Made by a program: the position numbers and the translations under genes | Notes under the pieces: model-generated | The model's input: the letters and a program-made list of their open reading frames with translations, nothing else | Databases searched by the model: none | Told to the model about the DNA's origin: nothing | Assembly: GCF_000797495.1 (NCBI RefSeq) | Contig: NZ_JTGN01000006.1 | Span: forward strand, 241,448-305,447 | Length of the DNA stretch: 64,000 bases | Direction of reading: 5' to 3' | From: Robinsoniella peoriensis | GTDB lineage: Bacteria > Bacillota > Clostridia > Lachnospirales > Lachnospiraceae | Shown: piece by piece, positions 9,880 through 18,457 of the stretch | How the letters are laid out: each line of letters begins with the position of its first letter | Numbering within the stretch: the first letter of the stretch is position 1

Positions 9880-11304
9880 TTAGTTTGCTGAGCTGGCATC
9901 TACCCTTGCATCAGACGCTTTCAGGCATTCTTCAAAAGTCTCATCTCCCTGAAGCCATGCTGCGATATCTTTTGCATTCTCTTCCTGGAATCCGCCCCAT
10001 ACCAGCTGGTTATTTCCAAGAGTTACGTCTACGATCATACCATCAGCTGCATATTGATCAATATCTTCCTGGCTGGGATTTGTAAAGGTTGGTGATACAT
10101 CTTTTAACATGGATGCTGTCTTGGTATAGTCATAGATTTCTACTGCGAGATCCTGGTCAGATGTAAGTACATCCAGTACACAGTTGATCGCATTTTGATT
10201 TTCGCTCTTTGCACTTGTCATAACTGTGATATTTGGTTCGAATATTAATTTGGAATCTCCGGTCTGATTGGGGAACGGGAAAATGCCAAAGTCAAAGTTC
10301 TCATCAATGTCCAGGAAATTCTGAATGGACCAGGATCCGGAAACTTTCATTGCCGCTTCGCCTAATACCATTTTTGCGTCACAATCTGTCTGTTCCATGG
10401 AGAATGTATTTTCAAATGTATTGTCAAAGATTAATTTGTTATTCTGATAAGCCGCCTGCATTTCTGTGCTGTCGCTGAAGGATACTTCTCCTGCCCTGAA
10501 TTTATTTCCCCATTCAGGATCTTTGTTAAATACATCATTCATGGCAAACTGCATGGTTACATTTCCGATAGACCAGGTATCCACCATATGGCTTGCAAAT
10601 GGGGTAATGTTTTTCGCTTTACAGTCATCAATTATTTTCTGCAGGTCGTCCATTGTCTTAGGAACTTCCCATCCGTTGTCTTTGAACATAGTCTTGTTAT
10701 AATAAACGCCCTGGTAAAGAGCATTGTAAACCATACCATAAGTCTTGCCATCAATCGTTACATTTTCTCTGGCTGCATCCAGCCCTCTGTCCAGGTATGT
10801 ACTGTCGATTTCTCCCAACACGCCCTGGGGTGCATAAGTGGCTACATCCTGAGCCTTTCCGATCATGATATCCGGCAGCCCTGACTGCATGTACTGCTGC
10901 ATTTTAGGCTGAAAATCATTTCCCCAGTCTACACATTCCCATTCCAGTTTAACATTTGGGTATTTCTCAGCTAATGCTGCATCAATCATATCTTCAATAC
11001 CTGCATCCGTGGTTGACTGTCCTGCCAATACGGAAAGGGTTACTTCTTCCTCCGGATTAACAGCTGCTGCACTGCCCTCTGCTTTTGCCTGGGTTTCTGC
11101 CGCATCTGTCTGTGCTTCTGTCTTCGCTTCCGTCACGGCATCTGTCTTTGCTTCTGTTTTCGCTTCTGTTTTTGCTTCTGTCTGCCCCTCTGTTTTCGCC
11201 TCGCTTTTAGCTTCTGTTTCCTTTGCTCCTCCACCGCAGCCTGCCAGCATGGAAGCTGTCATAGATGTAATTAACATAAAACTGATCACTGTTTTCTTCT
11301 TCAT
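9880..11304 (-). CDS. Sugar-binding lipoprotein of the ABC importer
   Basis: A 474-residue extracellular solute-binding protein of family 1. The N-terminus has a signal peptide ending in the lipobox 'MLAGCG', so Cys22 would be lipidated. Residues about 29-77 form a low-complexity linker of TEAK-like repeats that holds the binding domain off the membrane. The binding domain starts near 'VTLSVLAGQSTTDAGIEDM' and continues to the C-terminus. It is first in the operon with the two permeases. Its closest visible relative is the protein encoded at 24494-25858, with long identical blocks such as 'IMIGKAQDV' and 'VKLEWECVDWG'. A 31-bp element upstream is shared with the 11497-16716 gene. Confidence 0.93.
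   Translation of the reverse strand: MKKKTVISFMLITSMTASMLAGCGGGAKETEAKSEAKTEGQTEAKTEAKTEAKTDAVTEAKTEAQTDAAETQAKAEGSAAAVNPEEEVTLSVLAGQSTTDAGIEDMIDAALAEKYPNVKLEWECVDWGNDFQPKMQQYMQSGLPDIMIGKAQDVATYAPQGVLGEIDSTYLDRGLDAARENVTIDGKTYGMVYNALYQGVYYNKTMFKDNGWEVPKTMDDLQKIIDDCKAKNITPFASHMVDTWSIGNVTMQFAMNDVFNKDPEWGNKFRAGEVSFSDSTEMQAAYQNNKLIFDNTFENTFSMEQTDCDAKMVLGEAAMKVSGSWSIQNFLDIDENFDFGIFPFPNQTGDSKLIFEPNITVMTSAKSENQNAINCVLDVLTSDQDLAVEIYDYTKTASMLKDVSPTFTNPSQEDIDQYAADGMIVDVTLGNNQLVWGGFQEENAKDIAAWLQGDETFEECLKASDARVDASSAN
11075..11220 (-). repeat. TEAK low-complexity repeat tract inside the binding protein
   Basis: A run of 12-bp units coding TEAK, SEAK, TEGQ, TDAV and TEAQ forms the spacer after the lipidated Cys. 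The near-identical units could change number by slippage. Confidence 0.85.
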
Positions 11305-11336
11305 TTTTTATTCCTCCTTAGGACTTGTCTTTGTTA

Positions 11337-11407
11337 TGTCTAAATTATATCTTTTTCAATTAGGTGGGAGGTAGGACAAAACGGAAAAAATAAGTTGTAC
11401 AATTTTG
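11337..11407 (-). promoter_or_regulatory. Activator-type promoter of the sugar importer operon
   Basis: On the minus strand a TATAAT -10 box lies 21 bp after the sequence TTTTGTCCTAC. No -35 hexamer is visible at the usual place. The element at 11371-11401 matches 24 of 31 bases with that upstream of the 11497-16716 gene, at the same spacing to its -10 box. It also contains GTACAA. This suggests an activator site, perhaps for the response regulator encoded at 25855-27477. Confidence 0.6.
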
Positions 11408-11443
11408 AAAATTAAAAATCTTTTTGTTTTATGTGTTACAAAA

Positions 11444-11487
11444 AACCGGGAGCCAGTTCATGTATCACCATGAACCGGCTCCCGGTT
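11444..11487 (-). terminator. Terminator of the large clan GH-A gene
   Basis: AACCGGGAGCC and GGCTCCCGGTT form a stem of about 19 bp extended by TTCATG/CATGAA, followed on the minus strand by TTTTTT. It separates the glycosidase gene from the importer operon. Confidence 0.9.
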
Positions 11488-11496
11488 ATGCACATC

Positions 11497-14400
11497 TTAT
11501 TTCAATTTGATACTTTTAACAGCCGACCAGCTGCCATTGACTTTTTTCCCTTTTACGGTACGGTATCCCCGCACTTTTACGTAATAGGTTTTTCCTTTTT
11601 TAAGATTCTTTATGGTATATCCGGTACTGCTCTTTTTCACCTTAACCGTTTGATATCCGGAGCTTTTTTTGGTGGAATAAGCGATCTGGTATCCGGAGGC
11701 ACCACTCACCTTTTTCCAGGACAAGCGCAGTCTGGTGGATGATGATTTTTTCAGAGTTACAACAGGTGCCGCTACTTTTGTCTTCACACTTACTATGTTG
11801 GAATAATCGGAGTACTTTGTCTGACCCTCCGCCTTTTTGTATGCTTTAACTTTATAGTAATAGGTGCGGTTAAACACACGCCTGGTGTCTTTATATGTTA
11901 TGACAGAGCCTTTCGTGATGGTTTTTACCTTGTTGTATTTTCCTTTTTTCGTTGTGGAGCGGTAAATGACATAGCCATCCGCATCACTGACTTTATTCCA
12001 TTTTACCTGAATACTATTATAACCAGCCGATGACGCTTTTACCTTTGGTGCCTGAACTGCTTTATCCGGTGAAGGTTCCGGTTGCGTAGTTTTCTCCTGA
12101 ATATACAGATCTACATTTGCAGTATATCCCTGATAGCCTATGGTAAGGGTTATTTTACCGCCTTTACCTGAATCAAATCCCGCTATCGTATAATCGGATA
12201 CCGTTTTGGTGGTTCCGTCACTGTAAAGCGCAGTCACCCACAGAGAGGATTTATCAAATGCTTCCCCGGTCATATAGACTGCCTTATTTACCCATGCAGT
12301 AATATTCCTTAATACAGGATCCGGTACCGGTGCTACCGATACTTCTACCGTAAAGACTGCGGATTTACCCATATAAGAAACCGTGATTTCTTTTGTTCCC
12401 GCGGTATCAAAATCATACCCGCTTAAGGTATACGCATCATCTGCCAGCACTTTTTTATTTCCTTTTGTATCCTCAACTGTAACAACAAGTCCGAACGGAT
12501 CAAAACCGTCTCCTACATAATAAGACATCCGGTCCGGCGTCTTCGTAATTTCAATACGGGCGATTGCGTTCAGCTTATCTGCTGCATTTTCCAGGCGGCT
12601 TTGAACTGCTTCCACACTCTCCTGGCGTACCTGGTCTTTATTCAGAATAAAGGCTGCATTTTCCATAGAGATCAGGAACTCGTTCCAGTCCTCATCAGAT
12701 GTAATTCCCTGTCCGGTCTTCTCTTCATAATGCTCATATTTCTTAAATAAACTATCCAATTCATCTTTATGGACTGCTTTTTCCAGTTTTTCTACTGCTA
12801 ATTCCAGATCGTAGAGTGCATTATTCACATCAGCCATGGTAATGCTATCGGAACCAATGATCCCTTCGGCATATTCATAGGCACTGGCAAACGCTGTCCA
12901 GGTATCCTGATCATAGTCTTCTTCCTTCAGATCATAATATTTGTCAACTGCTGCCTGTAATTCGTTGGTATCCGCCTGGTTCATGATATTGATGTAGCTG
13001 ATCACAGGTCCCCAAACGGCATTCGCTGCACAGGAAGTCTGTATTACCAGCTGACCGTACTCATCTGGTGTGGCCTTTGCTTTAATGATATATGGATTGT
13101 TGGAATCATTAGAAGCCTTAAAACCGTCTTCAATTACTTCGTTATTAAATGTTAGCTTCATTGTTCTGGGGTTCCCTGCATTTGTCCAGTTAGCCGGCAC
13201 ATAATATCCCACTTCCACATCATAAGTGGTTCCTGCATCCAGGTCAAACTGATATTCAACTCCTATATCGTCCACACTCTGATCCTTCGCATAGCGGAAT
13301 GATTTGGATTTGGGTGATGCATCGGTAGCACCATCATTTTCACATGGCCATGTCTTCTCACCGGTTAAGAGATTCGGATACCGGTCATTATACACATAAT
13401 TATCTACCACGCCCCATTTGTATCCGGTTGCGGGATCTTCCCCATAGAACTGGTCTGTTACCGTATTTCTGGAACCAAAGCTGTCTCCCGAACTTACCGT
13501 AGATGGGTCAACATCTCCTGCGTTTACTGCATATACATATTCCAGCTGTTTCTTCTGGGTTTTATATTCTTTAACTTCATAATATGCTTCTACGTCCATA
13601 TCTTTTTGCACATCGGTGATGCGGACAATTCCTCCGTCTGCCGTCAGCTGATCCATGATACTTTTTCCACCGGCAAAAGCCTCCGTTAGAGTACAGCCCT
13701 GATTAGCTGTAAAGGTCAGTATTACGTCTTCTCCTTTTTGTACATTGGTTCTGTCTGCGTTTACCTGGCCTCCGTCTGTAGACTTTGTGGTGACTTTACA
13801 GGTAGTATTTTCTTCCACTGCAGTTTCACCTGTGGTTTTATAAATTTCAAACTTATCAAAATTGGGGGTGTAATTTGTCAATACGCCATAATCAATGTTC
13901 TCCGGACGGTGTTCCCATTTTCCTTCTTTCAGTACTCCATTTGTAACGACCTTGGAATTGTCATTGAAAATACGAATTGTATTATCTCCGGCTTTCAGGT
14001 TTACATCTACTACCTGTGCACGGAATGTTTCATCGCTGTAAGTATTTCTGAATACATATTTTACTGCTTCACCGCCGTTTACAGAGAAGGATGCATAGCG
14101 TTCCGTCATCTGTGCATTATAGTCATGCTTTCCAAACAGCTCACCGCTGGATTGATAAACCGCCATTTTATAAGCGCCGTCTTCGGGCACATTTACGTGA
14201 AGTACCAGACTGTTCTGATCTGCAGCTTCTCCCAGGTCTTTCACACTTCCCAAACCAAGGATGGTAAAGTCGGGATCATCTTCCGGAATTAATTCTACGC
14301 TGTTTGCAGCCTTTATACCGCTTACATAACCGCCTTCTGATGCAAATGCCTGTACATTCCGGCTGTTTCCTACTGCTGCCGCTCCTGTCAGTTCTCCAGA

Positions 14401-16716
14401 TTCTGCCTCTACCACGGATACTGGCTGGCTGTCTCCGGCAAGTCTTACATTTACATAATCCAGATTTACGCTGCCGTCAGCATCAATATCCAGGATGTTA
14501 ATTCCTTTTTGCAGGAATACGGTCTGATATGCTTTCATCCAGTTATCACCGGTTGCCACAAGTGCAATGGATGCACGGAGATTGTCCAGGTTCACTGCAT
14601 CATTATCAATATAAATATTGGCTGTCCCATCCTGTTCTGCCGAATAGTTCAGGGCAATTGTATACATTCCGTTTTCCGGTACGACTACGTTAAAGCGGAC
14701 ACCACCGCCCTCTGTAACTTTGCGGTCTCCAAGTCCGGTTATATAGCCTCTTGCACCTTCCTTTACGGTTGTAAGGGTTGTCTGCTCACCCTTCAGCTCA
14801 TTAAATTCTCCCAGTTCCGCTTCATATGTTGTATTATACTGGGTATCTTCTTCCTCTGTTCCCTTGTAAGTCAGGTAAACACAGTCCGGAGTCGCCTTAC
14901 CCTGGCTGTCGGAACCTGCAATTTTCAGTGTATGGTTCCCGGCTGTCAGTTTCAGATAAGTGCTGTACATACCTCCCATTGACCAATGCAGGGTATTGGG
15001 AAGCTCCATTTGTATCGTCTCATTACCATCAACGGTCAGAGTCTGAATCGCCGTATATGGCGTGTTCTTGTCCGGATCTCCGGTATTCACACCGGTTGCC
15101 GCAGAATAAACCATATCGTATTTATAGTAACCGTCTTTTGGAACAGATACATTTAAAGTTACACTGTCATTTGCGGTGTCTACGTAATCCACTTTTTTTC
15201 TGTTGGAGCACGCATAGAACTGATCCGCACTTCCAATTTTGGCATTTCCGCCCAGAATACCATCTTCTGCCTCATACAGTGCTTTCCAGGTGCTGCTAAG
15301 TAGCCCGGCTGCCTCATCATCACTTGCCTGAGTCACCGTTACACGGTATCCGCTCATAGAATTCATGTCGCTCATGGGAATTGTTACGGTTCCGTTCTCT
15401 ACCGTCGCAGCGCCTTCTTTTACCGTACGCGGCTCATCTGCAACACCATGAAAACCGGTGTAATCCGTAGCTTCTACCTTTACATGGACTTTTGACGCCT
15501 CACCAAAAGTCTGTGTACTGTCTAAGTTGTCCAGCACAATATTTGCATTTCCGCTTTTTCCGCCAAAAATAACATTTGCGCTTTTTTTGTTCTCATCAAT
15601 GGATGCCGCACCATAAAAATCAGATTTTTCTGCGTTGGATGTCTGGACATTCAAATAACTGCCGGACATATCCCCATACCATTTGAACAGCCACCATGCG
15701 CCGCTGCCCTCGTTGTTATCTGCGGCAAGGCCATTTAAGTTATTGGAAAAGTGCCAGAACGGAAGGCATCCGGCAACATCATAATCCTCGAACAAGCCTA
15801 TCCAGCGAACCAGATTGCCGGGTGAGGCGCATTCATAACGGTCTGCATACTCATTAATTACAATTTCCCTCGGGGTAATATCCACCCCGTATTTCTCCTG
15901 GTTTTCTTCTGTAAGGTACTTCGCCTCAAGACTGCGGTAATGATTGTACTCATTGCCAAAGTTGTTAAACTGCCAGGTGGATAAGTCGTGCCAGGAGATA
16001 ATCTGCGGCATACAGCTATGTTCTACGCAAAACTTAATGTATTGCTCCATAACTGAATTATTGTAGCCAGCCAGGTTAAGCCCTGCTGTCTTTGGTTCTG
16101 TCTCTATGCCGTTTTCCCGGTATACTTCTCTGAGGGCGTTAACCATGTCATTCCAGAACCAGAACATACTATTCCAGCCTGTTACCTTATTTCCTTTGTC
16201 ATCATGATATTCGCCTACCCAGTTTTCACTGGGTTCATTATATAATACATAGACTGCTTCATCCTGGATACCCTGATCGATACAAGCCTGAGCCTGCATT
16301 TTCAGAATCTCCAGATAGTACTCTGTACCGGTAAACTCATAGAACCAAAGGGCATAATAATCCGGTACATAGATCTGAATATGCTTGCCGCCTGAATCCA
16401 GAAATGTCTTCGCCGTATCCAGAACATCACCGTTGGGATGCTGCATGCCATTGGGCGCTTTCTGCACAGCCGTGTTCGGTTTTAACGGTGTAATCATATT
16501 GGATGTTGGAACCTGGTCATCTCCCTGTCCGTAAAGCCATCCGGTAGCCCCATGCTTCAGTGCCCGTCCTTGCGAGGACATATCCACCGTTAAAACAGGA
16601 CTGTTTTCATTACCTGCAGCCTGCGCCGTCAAAGACGCCGCCGGAACTCCTGATGTCACAACCATAGCTGCTGCCAAAACTGCCGACAATAGTTTCTTAA
16701 CTGCTTTCTTCTTCAT
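11497..16716 (-). CDS. Secreted clan GH-A multidomain glycosidase
   Basis: A 1739-residue exported enzyme. Residues 1-34 are a signal peptide ending in AQA. The N-terminal domain (about 45-400) opens with 'GATGWLYGQGDD', a pattern of GH39-like enzymes. Glu161 in 'LYNEPSENW' fits the acid/base and Glu289 in 'IVINEYADR' the nucleophile of clan GH-A. Several CBM6/CBM35-like beta-sandwiches follow between about 480 and 1000, then an unusual 'AGDVDPSTVSSGDSFG' domain with 'NLLTGEKTWPCENDG'. Next come FIVAR-type helical segments (about 1225-1390), two Big_3 domains (about 1395-1545) and two FN3-like units to the end. No sortase motif is present. It probably attacks complex plant or mucin glycans outside the cell. 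It shares a promoter element with the importer operon. Confidence 0.82.
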   Translation of the reverse strand: MKKKAVKKLLSAVLAAAMVVTSGVPAASLTAQAAGNENSPVLTVDMSSQGRALKHGATGWLYGQGDDQVPTSNMITPLKPNTAVQKAPNGMQHPNGDVLDTAKTFLDSGGKHIQIYVPDYYALWFYEFTGTEYYLEILKMQAQACIDQGIQDEAVYVLYNEPSENWVGEYHDDKGNKVTGWNSMFWFWNDMVNALREVYRENGIETEPKTAGLNLAGYNNSVMEQYIKFCVEHSCMPQIISWHDLSTWQFNNFGNEYNHYRSLEAKYLTEENQEKYGVDITPREIVINEYADRYECASPGNLVRWIGLFEDYDVAGCLPFWHFSNNLNGLAADNNEGSGAWWLFKWYGDMSGSYLNVQTSNAEKSDFYGAASIDENKKSANVIFGGKSGNANIVLDNLDSTQTFGEASKVHVKVEATDYTGFHGVADEPRTVKEGAATVENGTVTIPMSDMNSMSGYRVTVTQASDDEAAGLLSSTWKALYEAEDGILGGNAKIGSADQFYACSNRKKVDYVDTANDSVTLNVSVPKDGYYKYDMVYSAATGVNTGDPDKNTPYTAIQTLTVDGNETIQMELPNTLHWSMGGMYSTYLKLTAGNHTLKIAGSDSQGKATPDCVYLTYKGTEEEDTQYNTTYEAELGEFNELKGEQTTLTTVKEGARGYITGLGDRKVTEGGGVRFNVVVPENGMYTIALNYSAEQDGTANIYIDNDAVNLDNLRASIALVATGDNWMKAYQTVFLQKGINILDIDADGSVNLDYVNVRLAGDSQPVSVVEAESGELTGAAAVGNSRNVQAFASEGGYVSGIKAANSVELIPEDDPDFTILGLGSVKDLGEAADQNSLVLHVNVPEDGAYKMAVYQSSGELFGKHDYNAQMTERYASFSVNGGEAVKYVFRNTYSDETFRAQVVDVNLKAGDNTIRIFNDNSKVVTNGVLKEGKWEHRPENIDYGVLTNYTPNFDKFEIYKTTGETAVEENTTCKVTTKSTDGGQVNADRTNVQKGEDVILTFTANQGCTLTEAFAGGKSIMDQLTADGGIVRITDVQKDMDVEAYYEVKEYKTQKKQLEYVYAVNAGDVDPSTVSSGDSFGSRNTVTDQFYGEDPATGYKWGVVDNYVYNDRYPNLLTGEKTWPCENDGATDASPKSKSFRYAKDQSVDDIGVEYQFDLDAGTTYDVEVGYYVPANWTNAGNPRTMKLTFNNEVIEDGFKASNDSNNPYIIKAKATPDEYGQLVIQTSCAANAVWGPVISYINIMNQADTNELQAAVDKYYDLKEEDYDQDTWTAFASAYEYAEGIIGSDSITMADVNNALYDLELAVEKLEKAVHKDELDSLFKKYEHYEEKTGQGITSDEDWNEFLISMENAAFILNKDQVRQESVEAVQSRLENAADKLNAIARIEITKTPDRMSYYVGDGFDPFGLVVTVEDTKGNKKVLADDAYTLSGYDFDTAGTKEITVSYMGKSAVFTVEVSVAPVPDPVLRNITAWVNKAVYMTGEAFDKSSLWVTALYSDGTTKTVSDYTIAGFDSGKGGKITLTIGYQGYTANVDLYIQEKTTQPEPSPDKAVQAPKVKASSAGYNSIQVKWNKVSDADGYVIYRSTTKKGKYNKVKTITKGSVITYKDTRRVFNRTYYYKVKAYKKAEGQTKYSDYSNIVSVKTKVAAPVVTLKKSSSTRLRLSWKKVSGASGYQIAYSTKKSSGYQTVKVKKSSTGYTIKNLKKGKTYYVKVRGYRTVKGKKVNGSWSAVKSIKLK

Positions 16717-16743
16717 TTTCTTCCTCCTTGCAATTTGATAGCT

Positions 16744-16803
16744 TTATTTTAACAGCATTGCAAAATGTTCTTGTAGGACAAAATTGAAAAACGGACTTGT
16801 ACT
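16744..16803 (-). promoter_or_regulatory. Activator-type promoter of the clan GH-A gene
   Basis: The minus strand reads TTTTGTCCTAC, then 21 bp, then TAAAAT as -10. The 31-bp element at 16773-16803 matches the importer promoter element in 24 of 31 positions with identical spacing. No good -35 box is visible. Confidence 0.6.
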
Positions 16804-16892
16804 TTCTTGTGAATATTTGGAAAATTCGGTGGAACACTAAGGTGTATTGACTCACTTAAAGAACAGTCTTATATAAAACAGGAGGTGATCCC

Positions 16893-17084
16893 ATGACAGA
16901 TAATGAATTACTGCAGGCAATCACAAGCATCATACAGCCAATGAAAGATAATATTGAAAATATAAAGGAACAGCTGGCATCAATGGAAAAAACCGATGAT
17001 GAATTACAGGAGAATCTGAGCAGGGTGGAGAAAAATATCTTAGAATCGCAGCAAAAAATAAATGAATTTGCCCGGCAGAATTAG
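16893..17084 (+). CDS. Small coiled-coil protein, function unknown
   Basis: A 63-residue acidic, highly helical protein with heptad-like spacing ('IIQPMKDNIENIKEQLASM'). It has no signal peptide, membrane segment or cysteine. An unusually strong ribosome site, AGGAGGTGATCCC, precedes the ATG, which supports real translation. It stands alone: the gene on its left is on the other strand and a separate promoter follows on its right. Small proteins of this kind are common in Lachnospiraceae, but no function can be given. Confidence 0.7.
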   Translation: MTDNELLQAITSIIQPMKDNIENIKEQLASMEKTDDELQENLSRVEKNILESQQKINEFARQN

Positions 17085-17120
17085 AATCTGTTTGGATTTC
17101 CGCGGTTTGAAGTTTATTTA

Positions 17121-17149
17121 TTGATATTGTTTGTATGTATGTATATAAT
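17121..17149 (+). promoter_or_regulatory. Strong sigma-A promoter of an orphan transcript
   Basis: TTGATA (17121-17126) and TATAAT (17144-17149) are 17 bp apart, close to the consensus. No credible long reading frame follows; the next plus-strand gene starts at 17606 beyond a terminator. Confidence 0.65.
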
Positions 17150-17155
17150 TAGAGA

Positions 17156-17483
17156 TGATGAGAATAAGAAGGCGGTTTACGCATTTGCAGCTTAACCCGC
17201 TGATGCTTAAAATCCGGTGGTATTACCTTCTGTTAGCTCCACATTGGTTTACTCTATTGGTAACAATAGCATTATGAACGGTTTGCGCGGGGTTAGCGGC
17301 AGCGTTAAAAATAAATATGGATTTAACCGGATAATTTCAGCCTTGAAATCAAAATAATTATCATGCCACTGCTGTCCAGCGGTAACACAAAAACATTTTT
17401 GGGGAAGCAGAATTACATTGCCAGAAAAAAATAAATAGCTTAACGACGGTTTTGAAACGATCAAAGCCGCCGTTTTTATTTTT
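17156..17483 (+). ncRNA. Putative structured RNA between promoter and terminator
   Basis: About 330 bases lie between a near-consensus promoter and an intrinsic terminator. The longest plus-strand reading frame from the first ATG is 40 codons with no ribosome site. Several local stems are visible, for example GCGGTT with AACCCGC near 17172-17200. It does not match tmRNA, RNase P, SRP or 6S RNA as far as can be judged by eye. It could be an unknown RNA, or the remains of a small gene. Confidence 0.35.
17444..17482 (+). terminator. Intrinsic terminator of the orphan unit
   Basis: ACGACGGTTTTGA pairs with TCAAAGCCGCCGT and is followed by TTTTATTTTT on the plus strand. Confidence 0.75.
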
Positions 17484-17605
17484 AAGCAAGAACTTGTGTA
17501 AACAACTCATTTTAACCCACCCGGAAAAACAGCAAGAATGATTAAAAATAAGCCGTACATTTTTGTTATAATCTTAAATTATTGCAGTTGAAAGGAGGAA
17601 AAAGA

Positions 17606-18457
17606 ATGCAGAATAAGAGCATTGAAAAAATTATATCCGCTATTGATTATATCGAATCACACTTGTCAGAAAAAACCGATCTGGATGTGGTTGCTAGCGC
17701 GGTCCACTATTCTAAGTACTATTTACACCGCACATTCACTACCAGTGTCGGTCTTACTATTCATGATTACATCCAGCGGAGAAAATTAACAGAAGCAGCC
17801 AAATTATTGGTATTTTCTGATAAATCAATATTGGAAATTGCCCTGATTGCCGGATATGAGAGCCAGCAGGCATTTACGAATATTTTCACTGCGATGTACA
17901 AGCAGCCTCCTAATAAATACAGGGAAAATGAAAAATTTTACCCGCTGCAATTAAAATTTGAGTTTAAAGGGAGGTATCATATGCTTCACAGTGATAAAAA
18001 ACCTGCATGGGAAGTTACTTTTGCATCAAAAGAAGATATTCCATGCTGGATGGATTTAGTACGGCTTGTTATTGATGGTTTTCCTCATTTGTATGAAGAA
18101 GAATATATTCAGGTACTTAAACAGCGAATAGACACAAAGCAGGCATTGATCTTAAAAGATGGCGGAATTGCAACGGGAATTATGCTTTTTTCTTATCAGA
18201 ACGGAAGCATTGATTTCATGGGGACCCACCCGCTCTATCGTAATAAGGGTGTTCCCAAGGCTTTTCTGGATAAAGTAATGAGTGAACTGCTAAAAGGGAA
18301 AGACATCAGCATTACCACCTACAGAGAAGGTGACAGGGCGGACACCGGACATCGCAGAGAAATTCTGGAGCTGGGTTTTGCAGAGGCGGAGCTGTTGGTA
18401 GAATACGGCTATCCCACTCAACGATTTGTATTGCCGGGGGAGGGGAAAAATGTCTAA
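17606..18457 (+). CDS. AraC-type HTH fused to a GNAT acetyltransferase domain
   Basis: A 283-residue protein. The first 105 residues form a MarA/SoxS-like pair of helix-turn-helix units ('ASAVHYSKYYLHRTFT', 'IALIAGYESQQAFTNIF'). The remainder, from about 'VTFASKEDIPCWMDLVRLV', is GNAT-like, with 'HPLYRNKGVPKAFLDKV' at the place of the acetyl-CoA loop. The usual effector domain of this group (GyrI-like) is replaced by an acetyltransferase-like domain, which may sense acetyl-CoA or modify a target. The ATG at 17606 is chosen because AAAGGAGG lies 8 nt upstream. Its end overlaps the next gene by 8 bp. Confidence 0.8.
   Translation: MQNKSIEKIISAIDYIESHLSEKTDLDVVASAVHYSKYYLHRTFTTSVGLTIHDYIQRRKLTEAAKLLVFSDKSILEIALIAGYESQQAFTNIFTAMYKQPPNKYRENEKFYPLQLKFEFKGRYHMLHSDKKPAWEVTFASKEDIPCWMDLVRLVIDGFPHLYEEEYIQVLKQRIDTKQALILKDGGIATGIMLFSYQNGSIDFMGTHPLYRNKGVPKAFLDKVMSELLKGKDISITTYREGDRADTGHRREILELGFAEAELLVEYGYPTQRFVLPGEGKNV

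Noticed and set aside
11009..11374. 121-codon plus-strand frame rich in Ala/Ser/Val
   Set aside because: It is the antisense reading of the TEAK repeat tract in the binding-protein gene.
13738..14982. Plus-strand frames of 157-184 codons
   Set aside because: They are opposite to the clan GH-A gene and have cysteine-rich, random-looking products.
17249..17464. 71-codon minus-strand reading frame
   Set aside because: No ribosome site and it runs against a strong plus-strand promoter-terminator unit.
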